In this document: piece after piece, positions 8,794-17,069 of the stretch
How positions within the stretch are numbered: the first letter of the stretch is position 1
How the letters are laid out: each line of letters opens with the position of its first letter
Assembly (NCBI GenBank): GCA_043748015.1
Contig: JAYTOA010000129.1
Span: 1 to 43,135 of the forward strand
DNA from: JAIBBG01 sp043748015
GTDB lineage: Bacteria; Bacteroidota; Bacteroidia; Flavobacteriales_D; Sanyastnellaceae
Reading direction: 5' to 3'
Length of the DNA stretch: 43,135 nt
Position numbers and translations under genes: made by a program
Notes under the pieces: model-generated
The model's input: only the letters and a program-made list of their open reading frames with translations
What the model was told of the DNA's origin: nothing
Databases searched by the model: none

Positions 8794-9765
8794 TCATTGA
8801 ATATCGCTAGAGTTGGAATTATTCCTTATCGAAATAATTTCCGCCGCAATACTTATGGCAATTTCCATTGGTGTCTTGCTCTTGATATTGACACCAACAG
8901 GTGCGTGTACTTTTGAAGTATCATCTTCGGAAAAACCTTCAGAGATCAAATCTGCAAACAGTTTCTTCACCTTCTCCGCGCTTCCGAGCATTCCGAGGTA
9001 TCGAATGTTTTTCCCCAGCAGACTGCGCAGTGCTATTAGATCTGATCGATAGCCTCTAGTCATCAGCACAACGAAAACGTTTCTTCCTTGCGGAATTTTC
9101 TGCCGGATTTCCTCATAAGAAACAATTTCCTTCACGTCTGCAAAACGATTTAGTTTTAACGTATTCAGATCGAGTCTGTCGTCATAAACTACAACTTCAA
9201 AATCCAGTAGCTTCATACATTGAGAAAGCGCGAGGCTAACGTGGCCACCGCCAACGATATAAATTTTTTCCTTCTCAAGCAAGTTTTCTAAATAGATCCA
9301 TTTCACATCACCAAATACTTCAAGTGAATATTTTGAATCAGGAACTTCATCAAACATCAAATCCATTCCGAGTTCGGTGAGTTTCAACACTGCCGATTGG
9401 TTTGCATTGATCGCCGAAACAATTTTCGCTATCAATTCAACATGTGTGTCATTCAAAAAATAGAAAGCCACAGTTTGTTCACCTGAACAAATCATGCCTG
9501 ATTTATTCTTCTCAATATTGGTCTGATGAATTTGCTTCTTGATAAAAATTTCCTTGTTTCCGCTTTGCAATAAACTCTTTGCAAGATCCACGAGTTTTTG
9601 TTCCATAACGCCACCGCCAATACTTCCATGCATGTCACCATTGCTAGTTACAAACTGTCGAAAGCCTTGTCTACCGGGGCTGCTACCCACACTGTGTAAC
9701 ACATACAAGAGACACACGTCTTGATGTGTTATCAGTGTCTTGTGTAATTGCCTCCAGAAATTCAT
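8794..9765 (-). CDS. xdhC: XdhC/CoxI-family molybdenum-cofactor chaperone
   Basis: A 323-residue protein of the XdhC family, which binds sulfurated molybdenum cofactor and inserts it into XdhB. The N-terminal part holds the family signatures HSVGSSPGRQGFRQFV, GSIGGGVMEQKLVDLA and a cysteine in GMICSGEQTV. From about residue 165 there is a Rossmann-type C-terminal domain: IYIVGGGHVSLALSQC, VVVYDDR, VFVVLMTRGYRSD, RYLGMLGSAEKV, and VHAPVGVNIKSKTPMEIAISI. It lies 33 bases after the small membrane-protein gene and upstream of xdhA, so it is produced with the enzyme it matures. It acts in the cytosol. The start at 9765 is the only ATG giving a complete N-terminus. Confidence 0.93.
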   Translation of the reverse strand: MNFWRQLHKTLITHQDVCLLYVLHSVGSSPGRQGFRQFVTSNGDMHGSIGGGVMEQKLVDLAKSLLQSGNKEIFIKKQIHQTNIEKNKSGMICSGEQTVAFYFLNDTHVELIAKIVSAINANQSAVLKLTELGMDLMFDEVPDSKYSLEVFGDVKWIYLENLLEKEKIYIVGGGHVSLALSQCMKLLDFEVVVYDDRLDLNTLKLNRFADVKEIVSYEEIRQKIPQGRNVFVVLMTRGYRSDLIALRSLLGKNIRYLGMLGSAEKVKKLFADLISEGFSEDDTSKVHAPVGVNIKSKTPMEIAISIAAEIISIRNNSNSSDIQ

Positions 9766-9798
9766 CGAATAAATCTAATGTTTAAAAACGCTTTGATA

Positions 9799-10287
9799 TC
9801 AAAACCAATAAACACTCACGGCATAATAAACGGTGATGAGTCCTGAAAAAATGGTGCTTGCTAAAAAACGCTTGTGACTTGTGATACGATTCTGTATGAT
9901 GTAATTCGCAAGAAGAGATACCGGCACATTGACCAGGAAAGACATCCAGCCGATATAAAATAGATTGTTGTTGATTTCACTCCAGTCTCCCGAGAAAAAT
10001 TTGATGAAGAATATATGGCGCGTGATCCAGAGAGGGTTGAAGTATAAAAGTGCAAGACCCGTTCTGTACAAGGCAGCGCTGATGCCTTCGTGAATGCGCG
10101 TTCGGCGCGTTATCCAAACGAAATAATTAGGGATTTCAAAAGCATAAACTGTGGCGCCGATGAGTAAGATGCCTAACAATCTAGTAAAACTAAATTCATT
10201 GACGATGAAAGCACCGACAGTGTCGCCAGCGGCAAAAATCAGAGAACCTGTAATGATATTCTTCCTCGTATATTGAAGTCCACTCAC
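9799..10287 (-). CDS. Small polytopic membrane protein in the purine operon (AlaE-like or Mpv17-like, unresolved)
   Basis: A 162-residue hydrophobic protein with about four membrane segments: near residues 10-50 (split by NEFSFTRLL), 65-85, 105-130 and 140-162. The start is a GTG 5 bases after the guaD stop; no ATG gives a sensible N-terminus, so translation probably depends on guaD. I cannot assign it firmly. The order GDT, SFTRLLGI, a short helix, FNPLW, then SGDWSEI and four-helix topology resembles the L-alanine exporter AlaE, while GSLIFAAGDTV and the overall size also resemble the Mpv17/PMP22 family. Its place between guanine deaminase and XdhC argues for a role in purine, ammonium or amino-acid flux, which is inference from context only. 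Confidence 0.7.
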   Translation of the reverse strand: MSGLQYTRKNIITGSLIFAAGDTVGAFIVNEFSFTRLLGILLIGATVYAFEIPNYFVWITRRTRIHEGISAALYRTGLALLYFNPLWITRHIFFIKFFSGDWSEINNNLFYIGWMSFLVNVPVSLLANYIIQNRITSHKRFLASTIFSGLITVYYAVSVYWF

Positions 10288-10292
10288 ACTAT

Positions 10293-10772
10293 TTAGTAAT
10301 CAATTTTATCCATCTTGTTTTCCCATTCCTTGAAGACTTCATTCGCTTCTTCGTGCAGGCATTGTACCATCGAAATACTTCTTGCATTCAACGGCACGTC
10401 GAGTTCTTCGTAGATGAACTGATCATCAAATCCGATTCTCTTTGCATCTTCCTTTGTACAGCCGTAATAAACTTTGAACGGGCGCGCCCAGTAGATAGCG
10501 CCTAAGCACATTGGGCAAGGTTCGCATGATGTATAAATGATGCAATCATCGAGTTGAAACGTATTGAGATTCTTACAAGCGTCACGTATTGCCACCACTT
10601 CAGCATGAGCAGTAGGGTCATTGGAAGAAGTCACTCTGTTGTTGCCGATGCCAACGATTTCTCCGTTTTTCACGACGACGGCACCGAATGGTCCACCTTC
10701 ATTTGAATTCATTCCCTTCATTGCGCGATCAATTGCTATGCGCATGAAATTCTCATCTTCTTCTTTCGACAT
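10293..10772 (-). CDS. guaD: Guanine deaminase (cytidine-deaminase fold)
   Basis: A 159-residue zinc deaminase converting guanine to xanthine and ammonia. Zinc-site motifs are intact: TAHAEVVAIRDACK (His ligand and catalytic Glu) and SCEPCPMCLGAIYWAR (two Cys ligands). The specific segments SNDPTAHAEV, FQLDDCIIYTSCEPCPMC and GFDDQFIYEELDVP match the Bacillus GuaD type rather than the tRNA adenosine deaminase TadA. The ATG at 10772 was chosen because it gives the family length; a longer frame to 10838/10841 adds some 22 residues with no family counterpart. It heads the minus-strand cluster and its product is the substrate of the downstream xanthine dehydrogenase. A divergent gene starts at 10948, so the shared gap holds the promoters. 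Confidence 0.92.
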   Translation of the reverse strand: MSKEEDENFMRIAIDRAMKGMNSNEGGPFGAVVVKNGEIVGIGNNRVTSSNDPTAHAEVVAIRDACKNLNTFQLDDCIIYTSCEPCPMCLGAIYWARPFKVYYGCTKEDAKRIGFDDQFIYEELDVPLNARSISMVQCLHEEANEVFKEWENKMDKIDY

Positions 10773-10891
10773 TGTATCAGATATTATTAGAGCCGGCGAA
10801 GTAAGTTCAAATAAATCAAAGGAAAAATTCTCATTCATCACAGAATCAAGTTTGTGAAGTCAAAAAATATTTTGGTTTTGAAAATCGTTGT

Positions 10892-10919
10892 CAGTGCAGT
10901 TGGTCAATTAATTGCACTG
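10892..10919. repeat. Inverted repeat in the guaD / repeat-protein intergenic region
   Basis: Perfect 7-base arms CAGTGCA and TGCACTG enclose a 14-base AT-rich loop between the divergent genes. It could be an operator or a weak hairpin; no T-run follows, so a terminator is unlikely. Confidence 0.35.
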
Positions 10920-10947
10920 CTGAAAAAATAACTCCGAACTTCACGCC

Positions 10948-11433
10948 ATGAAAAATTTCATACTCCTTATTCTCGCGGCAGCACTTGTAACGTCCATCAA
11001 TGCGCAGACATATGTGTATAACAACGAACACACTTACTTCGCTGACATGCTATGCAACGTGCAGGGAGGACACATCATCAAGGGAAAATCCAATATGTGG
11101 AGTGATGCCATTTACACGACGAAAACCAACAAGATTTTCGAGGGATTTTCCACTTCTACTTTCGATATACTTTACACAATTAGGGAAGGAAAAGTGTACA
11201 TCGGCGACAGCGGTTTTACCTTCGATGTGATCTATTCAATTATAAACGGAAAGATTTACAAGGGTGATAGCACCATGATAATGGATTGCATTTACACTTA
11301 CGACTTGCGCAGTAGTAAACTATTCAAGGGAGACAGCACATTTACATTTGACGCGGTGCTATACTTTCAGGGTGATATCCTTAGCAGTGCCGAATTGATT
11401 TCCGTACTGTTTGCGTTAGAACTAATTGATTGA
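10948..11433 (+). CDS. Small secreted protein built of about 20-residue beta repeats
   Basis: A 161-residue protein that I do not recognise. Residues 1-20 are a signal peptide (MKNFILLILAAALVTSINAQ). From about residue 42 to 150 there are five consecutive repeats of about 20 residues with the pattern K-(I/V/L)-(Y/F)-x-G-(D/F)-S-x4-D-x-(I/L)-Y-(T/S), seen for example as KVYIGDSGFTFDVIYSI and KIYKGDSTMIMDCIYTY. Alternating hydrophobic and polar positions suggest a beta-solenoid or stacked beta-hairpin fold. It has no sorting domain, lipobox or catalytic motif, and ends in a short hydrophobic segment, so it is probably periplasmic. It is divergent from guaD and converges directly on purS (stops abut at 11433/11434). 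The function is unknown; binding or structural roles are guesses. Confidence 0.8.
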   Translation: MKNFILLILAAALVTSINAQTYVYNNEHTYFADMLCNVQGGHIIKGKSNMWSDAIYTTKTNKIFEGFSTSTFDILYTIREGKVYIGDSGFTFDVIYSIINGKIYKGDSTMIMDCIYTYDLRSSKLFKGDSTFTFDAVLYFQGDILSSAELISVLFALELID

Positions 11434-11691
11434 TCACTTTACTTCTGTAAGAGCAATTTTGTAGTACTCCATGATCTCATTGCACAGGAGTCTCTTACAC
11501 GCTTCATCAGCCTTTGCTTCAGCGGCTTTCTTATCCTTCGCCTCAATCAAGAGAGAAATGTGCTTTCCTATTCTCACCCCGGTAATTTCCGATAGACTCA
11601 GATTTTTCATTGCGCCTGAAACTGCTTTGCCTTGTGGGTCAAGAAGTGCCTCGATTGGCATCACATCTATTTCTGCTTTGAACTTTGCCAT
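11434..11691 (-). CDS. purS: Phosphoribosylformylglycinamidine synthase subunit PurS
   Basis: An 85-residue protein matching the small structural subunit PurS, which bridges PurL and PurQ in the multi-subunit FGAM synthase of de novo purine synthesis. Typical features: FKAEIDVMPIEALLDPQGKAV at the N-terminus, LSEITGVRIGKHISLLIEA in the middle and CKRLLCNEIMEYYKI at the end, with the usual length. It lies 41 bases after the DUF5686 gene in the same direction but has its own -7-like element. PurL and PurQ are not in the window. Many Bacteroidota encode a single large PurL that needs no PurS, so a separate PurS points to the three-subunit form of the complex in this organism. Confidence 0.9.
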   Translation of the reverse strand: MAKFKAEIDVMPIEALLDPQGKAVSGAMKNLSLSEITGVRIGKHISLLIEAKDKKAAEAKADEACKRLLCNEIMEYYKIALTEVK

Positions 11692-11707
11692 GGTAAAAAT
11701 TATTGAG

Positions 11708-11715
11708 CAAATCTA
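11708..11715 (-). promoter_or_regulatory. Candidate -7 element for purS
   Basis: TAGATTTG on the minus strand matches TAnnTTTG exactly and lies 16 bases upstream of the purS start. A GTTTG occurs 25 bases further upstream, slightly outside normal spacing, so this is a moderate candidate. Confidence 0.4.
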
Positions 11716-11732
11716 AACACGTAGGGTTGCTG

Positions 11733-14219
11733 TTAAAAATCAAACTGCAGTTTCGCCCTGATACCGTATTTCACAATGTTAGGATTATCGAGGTAGGTCA
11801 GACGCCAGATGAAATCTATGCGCAACACTTTAAAAATATTCTCCACGCCGATTGCCGCTTCGGCGAAAGGTTTTGTGAGTGTAAGAATATCCGGGCGGCC
11901 GTCGAAATTAAAATCACGCGAGAGGATTGCATCGTTCTTAAGATCATAACCGCCAACGACTGCTTTGGCGCTTGCAACTTCTCTCCACTTCAATCTGCGC
12001 ATGAGTGGGATTTTATTCAGGAATAAACCTTCGGCGTGATAGGAGGCCCAAAGGCTGATCCATTCATCACTCACGAATTCGAAAAAGTTCATGGTGTTAT
12101 ATGATCCTTCATCATAAAAAAACGTCTCATTACCCTGGTGCATCATCAGCAAAGGATATGGGAGATTTCCGAAAATTTTTCCCGCCTCGGCGCTGATGCG
12201 CGCATATCCAAACGGACCAAATCGCACCTTGTCAGAAATACGCGCCACCACCTTTTGATACTCGAATTCTGCGCCTATCCATCCCGGAAATCCATATGTC
12301 AATTGAAATTCAATAGTGGGATAGGTTGTCCCCAGGCTAATTCTTTCAAACTCACCGTATACAAATTTCTCCTTGAAGGCGAACCTTGTGTACAAGCTCA
12401 GTTCGGTAGTGATCAGATAACTTATTTGTTGAGTTGCATCCAACTCCGGTCTGAAGCGTACATACTTGTAGTTGCTTCCTGCCGGTTTCAGAACGCGATG
12501 TTTAAATATCAGTTTGTTGGAAAGGCCATAAAGCCATTCCCGCTCAAAGTATCCGGAAACTTCAGTGACGTCGGTGAGTTTATTGGCCGGATTTCTTCTG
12601 AAAAGGGAAGATAACACATTGTCTTGCCTGAAAGCGCCGGTACCTTGTCCAAGTTGTTCCATATCGCGTTTTGCAAAACCCGAAACCGCCATTCTGGGAT
12701 TTTTACTTAGCACATACGTGAATCCGCCACCGTACTTAAAGCGCTCATCACGGAAGCCGTATGCGCCATATCCTTCAAGCATTAATTTTTTGCTGAAATC
12801 ATTGCTCGTTCTTCCCCCAAAGCGCACTCTGTTACCCTCAATCGGATTGAAACTGTATAAGGTGAAATAGGGTCCGAATTCGAATTTACCAACTACTTTA
12901 TATCCGTTAACAAATAAATTTATGATGTTGGCGACGGTGACAAACTGGGGAAGATTCTTCAGTGTATCCACCATATGATAAATGCGCTCCTCCTTTTCAG
13001 TTAGCTTTATGTGTCTTGCATCACGCCAAAATGCATCATCGTGTTTGCCGGCATCGTCCAACACTTCAATGTCTGTAATTCCCCGATAATAATCCGTTGG
13101 ACGTTCTTTGTTGATTACAAAATTTCGATAGCTGGAAGATTTCCTTCCATACACCCCAAGCTTTTTCTCGGTCACGTTAAAATCGACCACGAGTTCATCC
13201 TGCGTGAGCATCCACACCTCATTCTCTACTTCATTGAATTCTTGTTTTACTGAAAAATTCTTTATCCAGTTGATGTTTGCTCCCTCCGCAATTGTTGCTT
13301 CAATACTCTTTACGGCGTAGGTAGTGTCATTGATCCACATTTCACCGAAGAACAATAGCTCAGCTTTTCGTCGTGGAAAAAACTGCAGCTTGTAGCACCA
13401 TTTGTTATCGATCATAGCGCTATCTATGAGATCATAATCGTAAAATCCGAGACTATATGCGGCAATAGGGCTCGTGAAGCTCTTAGAGAAAATGACTAGC
13501 TCGTTGTCGTAAACGTTCACGTTCTGATACATGTCACCTAGGAACTGATTGATTGATTCGTTTTCCACACCACTCACTTTTGTGGCTTTGACGATCTCTT
13601 TGGATAATTTCGGGTCACGTTTGAAATAATAATCCGACAATGACTCTGTCATGAAAATTGGCAGATACGGTTTTCCTTGAGTGGTATCCACGCCTTCAAA
13701 AACAAACTCGAACGGCTTGAAAATTTTTCGCTTTTGAAATTTTTCGGAGATATTGTTCAAGTCAAATTCAACCTTGTTGTATGCTTCATATTCGTATGCA
13801 TCCAATTTTTCTCTGTTGTTGATCTTCTTGTTTCTCAACACCTTTTTCATCAGTGCTATTGCCGGGTTTGGGCCATCATCGGGGCGTATAGTTACCTCAA
13901 TTGTTTCGTTGGTCGCGGGCACCATCGCAAAATCGACAACGCTGGTAACTCCCTGTTTCACTTTTATTGTTTGCGTGACATAACCAACGACCATCACACG
14001 TAATGAATCACTCGAGTAATATGTTTCAATTTTGTATTTACCGTCGAGATCTGTCTGATCACCGGACTTTGTGTTAACAAACATGACTGGGGAGAATGGT
14101 AGCGGCTCTTTGGTGACAGCATCGGTCACAGCGCCGCTCACAATTGTCTTCTGACTGAAAGTCGAAAGACTTGCGCACAACAACAAAGGAATTAACCACC
14201 ACTTTTTTGCAACAACCAT
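11733..14219 (-). CDS. DUF5686 / carboxypeptidase-like regulatory domain outer-membrane protein
   Basis: An 828-residue protein from the ATG at 14219, which directly opens a signal peptide (VVAKKWWLIPLLLCASLSTFSQ); a longer frame starts on TTG. Residues about 25-110 are a carboxypeptidase-D regulatory-like beta sandwich (VSGAVTDAVTKEPLPF, DGKYKIETYYSSDSLRV). The rest follows the DUF5686 family of Bacteroidota, including AYEYEAYNKVEFDLNN and a long C-terminal part rich in alternating beta strands that ends KYGIRAKLQFDF, where a terminal Phe is typical of outer-membrane barrels. The N-terminal domain should be periplasmic and the C-terminal half membrane-embedded. The molecular role is not known. 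It precedes purS with no obvious functional link. Confidence 0.85.
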   Translation of the reverse strand: MVVAKKWWLIPLLLCASLSTFSQKTIVSGAVTDAVTKEPLPFSPVMFVNTKSGDQTDLDGKYKIETYYSSDSLRVMVVGYVTQTIKVKQGVTSVVDFAMVPATNETIEVTIRPDDGPNPAIALMKKVLRNKKINNREKLDAYEYEAYNKVEFDLNNISEKFQKRKIFKPFEFVFEGVDTTQGKPYLPIFMTESLSDYYFKRDPKLSKEIVKATKVSGVENESINQFLGDMYQNVNVYDNELVIFSKSFTSPIAAYSLGFYDYDLIDSAMIDNKWCYKLQFFPRRKAELLFFGEMWINDTTYAVKSIEATIAEGANINWIKNFSVKQEFNEVENEVWMLTQDELVVDFNVTEKKLGVYGRKSSSYRNFVINKERPTDYYRGITDIEVLDDAGKHDDAFWRDARHIKLTEKEERIYHMVDTLKNLPQFVTVANIINLFVNGYKVVGKFEFGPYFTLYSFNPIEGNRVRFGGRTSNDFSKKLMLEGYGAYGFRDERFKYGGGFTYVLSKNPRMAVSGFAKRDMEQLGQGTGAFRQDNVLSSLFRRNPANKLTDVTEVSGYFEREWLYGLSNKLIFKHRVLKPAGSNYKYVRFRPELDATQQISYLITTELSLYTRFAFKEKFVYGEFERISLGTTYPTIEFQLTYGFPGWIGAEFEYQKVVARISDKVRFGPFGYARISAEAGKIFGNLPYPLLMMHQGNETFFYDEGSYNTMNFFEFVSDEWISLWASYHAEGLFLNKIPLMRRLKWREVASAKAVVGGYDLKNDAILSRDFNFDGRPDILTLTKPFAEAAIGVENIFKVLRIDFIWRLTYLDNPNIVKYGIRAKLQFDF

Positions 14220-14373
14220 TGGGTTGCGAAAAAAGGCAAGAAATACATTACAATATGCCGTGATACTTATCAAAGAATGAACAAGAGAGCAATAATTATT
14301 TTACAACGGACGAAGATATTGCGTTCTGAATAGACTCAGATAATGAAACATAAAATGCGATTCCGTGGCGCCG

Positions 14374-16911
14374 CTATTTGCCTACATTGGCTTTTAGCTG
14401 CCATTGCTCAAAGGCATCTAGGCCGCATTTCAACCATTCAGAATACTCCTTAGCGTTGTCATTGTATTGCGTAGTTGGCGTGAGAAGTTTGCCGTCGGGA
14501 GTAAGAAGAGCGTAGAATGGTTGAGAGTTATTCATAAAAGTCTCGGTTTGCAGCGTTGCCCATTTATCACCAACATCCTTTATTCTTTTTTTTCTGCCTG
14601 AAGCAGTTTCATAGACGAATTGATCAGCGGCGGGAAGTTCTACTTTCTCATCTACATAGAGTGAACACATCACAAATTTATCTTCGAGCAATTCGCGCAC
14701 TTCTGGTTCGGGCCAAACATTGTCTTCCATTTTTCGACAGTTGACGCATGCCCATCCAGTGAAGTCGAGAAACACGGGTTTATTCTGTTCCCGCGCTATC
14801 TTCAACACTTCATCCAATTGATTGTTATGGGTTTCAAATTCTCCTTTGCGATCATAAAGACTGTATGTCCATGGTGGCGGAAAGCCGCTGAGAAATTTCA
14901 TTTTTCCAAATGATTCATTGTTGAGTAAACCCGGAATAAAACGGATAGTCATCACCAAAATCAACCCTGTAACAACCCATTTCGTTTTCGATAATTTTCC
15001 GCTGCCTTGACCCGGTTTGAAGCGATACATGCCGAGCAAATAGCCAACCCATAACACACCTATCAAAATCCAAACAGCGAAGAATACCTCACGTGGAATA
15101 ATTCCCCACTGACGCACAAGATCTGCATTCGATAAGAATTTTAGAGCGAGTGCCAACTCAAGAAAACCGAGCGACACCTTGAAGTCGTCCATCCACCCGC
15201 CTGATTTTGGTAGTTTCTTTAAGAGACTTGGAAAAGCTGCGAAAATGGCAAATGGTCCGCCGAGAGCGATTCCGAATCCCGCCATTGCCGCAGTAACCTT
15301 CATCGCCGGTAAGGAAAACTCGGTTCCCACAAACTGAACAATTCCGGTTACGTCAGTGCTATATATACTTCCGATAACACTTCCCAGAATTGGTCCTGTA
15401 CATGAGAAAGAAACAATGGCGAGCGTAACCGCCATGAAAAATATCCCTACAAATCCACCAATGTTAGAGGCACTATCCACTTTATTGGCCAAGCCGCTTG
15501 GAAGTGTAATTTCAAAATATCCAAAGAATGAAAAAGCGAATACAACGAATATGGTGAAGAAGCCAATGTTCAGCCAGACATTCGTAGCTATAGTATTTAG
15601 AACAGCCGGATCAACATTCTTCGAAAGATGAAAGGGCAGAGAAAGCAAGAAGTAAATCAGAAAAATAAAAAATCCATAAAGTGCAGCACGCGACTTTCCG
15701 TTCTCCTTGTGTGCTCCCTTGGTAAAATAACTCACCGTGAGTGGTATCATCGGAAACACACATGGCGTAAGCAAAGCAAGCAATCCACCGAGTACTCCGA
15801 AAATAAAAATCGCCCATAGGCTATATTCTTCCTTTTCCTGACCACAATTGTTGATTGGGGATTTGAGGTCAATCGTTGACATTTTAAAAGGATCAAGCTC
15901 CCCCATATCAACAGCCATTTCATTCGCCAAAGGATCAAATTCACCGGCGGTCATTTTGCTCAAATCAAATCGGAAATGACTGGTTTTTGGCGGTAGGCAT
16001 GACTCATCGCTGCATTGCATGAATTCAACAGAACCTTCAATCACCGGTAGTATTCCGTTATTGATTGTCATATGTTGCGTAAATGATGCCGTTCCCTCGA
16101 AATATTCGAGGTGCATCATAAAGTTTTTGTCGTACTCGCGCTTTGGCTTTCCCTGCCTTACAAAATTCTTCAGCGTGTATCCATCACCCGGCTTAAAGCT
16201 AAAAGAAGTGGCTACCGGACCTTCATTGCTTTCAAGTTTCTGAGCATAGATGTGCCAGCCTTTTTCCATCGTGGCCGTCATAATTAACTCATACTCTTTC
16301 TCGTTGATTTTGGTGATGCTCGGCATCCAATTAACATGACCGGAAGGATAAACAGCGGATTGAACTGCGTTGTTAGGATCCGATGCTTTTACCTGCTCCT
16401 CAATTTCCACACTGCCCTGATCTGCAATGAAAGGTTTTATTGTAATCTCGAATAATTCCGGATCCGGAAAAATACATTTCTCATCATCACAAGCCATATA
16501 TTCCAACGTGCCTGAAACTTTAAAGACCTTATCCGATTTGATTTTTATCTTTTGCTTAAACGTTGCAGATTTCTCGAAGTAATTCAGATCCACATCAAAA
16601 TTCGGATCGTAATGCGTGATGAATTTGCCCTCTGTTGGCTTTCCTGTCGCTTCAAAATTTGGTGATTTGTCTAGCACAATCTTCGTAGGCTGAGGTCCAA
16701 AGACATCAGGTTTGTTGCTCACGCTCAATGCGTATACGTGCCACTTGGTGTCAATAGTAGCCGTTGCGGTAATCTCTGATTCCGTCTCGCTGATTGTTTT
16801 TGCGGAAATTTTCCACTTCACCGGCTCGTGTATCTGTCCAACTGAGCTAAACAAAGCCAATAAACTAAAGGCAATAAACAGACTTACTGATTTGAAATTC
16901 ATAATTGACAT
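14374..16911 (-). CDS. dsbD: Protein-disulfide reductase DsbD-type with duplicated N-terminal domain
   Basis: An 845-residue protein carrying reducing equivalents from cytosolic thioredoxin to the periplasm. After a signal peptide (residues 1-25), two tandem DsbD-alpha-like domains follow, each with a Cys pair: YMACDDEKCIFPDP and FMQCSDESCLPPKT. Residues about 360-680 hold the polytopic CcdA-like domain with TPCVFPMIPLTV and SFSCTGPILGSVIG, the two Cys that relay electrons through the membrane. The C-terminal thioredoxin-like domain has GWACVNCRKMEDNVW (CVNC, near residue 720). The classical protein has one N-terminal domain; duplication is common in Bacteroidota homologues. Two ATGs (16911 and 16902) both fit the signal peptide. 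Clients are not evident from neighbours. Confidence 0.92.
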   Translation of the reverse strand: MSIMNFKSVSLFIAFSLLALFSSVGQIHEPVKWKISAKTISETESEITATATIDTKWHVYALSVSNKPDVFGPQPTKIVLDKSPNFEATGKPTEGKFITHYDPNFDVDLNYFEKSATFKQKIKIKSDKVFKVSGTLEYMACDDEKCIFPDPELFEITIKPFIADQGSVEIEEQVKASDPNNAVQSAVYPSGHVNWMPSITKINEKEYELIMTATMEKGWHIYAQKLESNEGPVATSFSFKPGDGYTLKNFVRQGKPKREYDKNFMMHLEYFEGTASFTQHMTINNGILPVIEGSVEFMQCSDESCLPPKTSHFRFDLSKMTAGEFDPLANEMAVDMGELDPFKMSTIDLKSPINNCGQEKEEYSLWAIFIFGVLGGLLALLTPCVFPMIPLTVSYFTKGAHKENGKSRAALYGFFIFLIYFLLSLPFHLSKNVDPAVLNTIATNVWLNIGFFTIFVVFAFSFFGYFEITLPSGLANKVDSASNIGGFVGIFFMAVTLAIVSFSCTGPILGSVIGSIYSTDVTGIVQFVGTEFSLPAMKVTAAMAGFGIALGGPFAIFAAFPSLLKKLPKSGGWMDDFKVSLGFLELALALKFLSNADLVRQWGIIPREVFFAVWILIGVLWVGYLLGMYRFKPGQGSGKLSKTKWVVTGLILVMTIRFIPGLLNNESFGKMKFLSGFPPPWTYSLYDRKGEFETHNNQLDEVLKIAREQNKPVFLDFTGWACVNCRKMEDNVWPEPEVRELLEDKFVMCSLYVDEKVELPAADQFVYETASGRKKRIKDVGDKWATLQTETFMNNSQPFYALLTPDGKLLTPTTQYNDNAKEYSEWLKCGLDAFEQWQLKANVGK

Positions 16912-16930
16912 TGTATCTGAACGGAGTGAG

Positions 16931-16938
16931 CAAAAATA
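16931..16938 (-). promoter_or_regulatory. Candidate -7 element for dsbD
   Basis: TATTTTTG on the minus strand fits TAnnTTTG exactly, 19-28 bases upstream of the two possible dsbD start codons. No TTG occurs at the ideal -33 distance (one is 27 bases away). Confidence 0.4.
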
Positions 16939-16962
16939 ACGACCCCTGCCCTATAGCATTCT

Positions 16963-16981
16963 ATGCAAATCCCATTTGCAT
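16963..16981. promoter_or_regulatory. Perfect palindrome upstream of dsbD
   Basis: ATGCAAAT and ATTTGCAT flank a CCC spacer, 25 bases upstream of the dsbD -7 element. Eight-base perfect arms with a 3-base centre are typical of a dimeric helix-turn-helix binding site; the regulator is unknown. Confidence 0.45.
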
Positions 16982-17069
16982 TGGAATTTCAAGCATAGAA
17001 CGAATACTAAACAATGTGAAAAGTATACAAAAACGAACGAAGTCCGTTTATCAATCTGAAATGAAAGAG

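Noticed and set aside
12138..12614. 158-residue plus-strand ORF opposite the DUF5686 gene
   Set aside because: Antisense shadow with no recognisable motif, while the minus strand is a continuous barrel protein.
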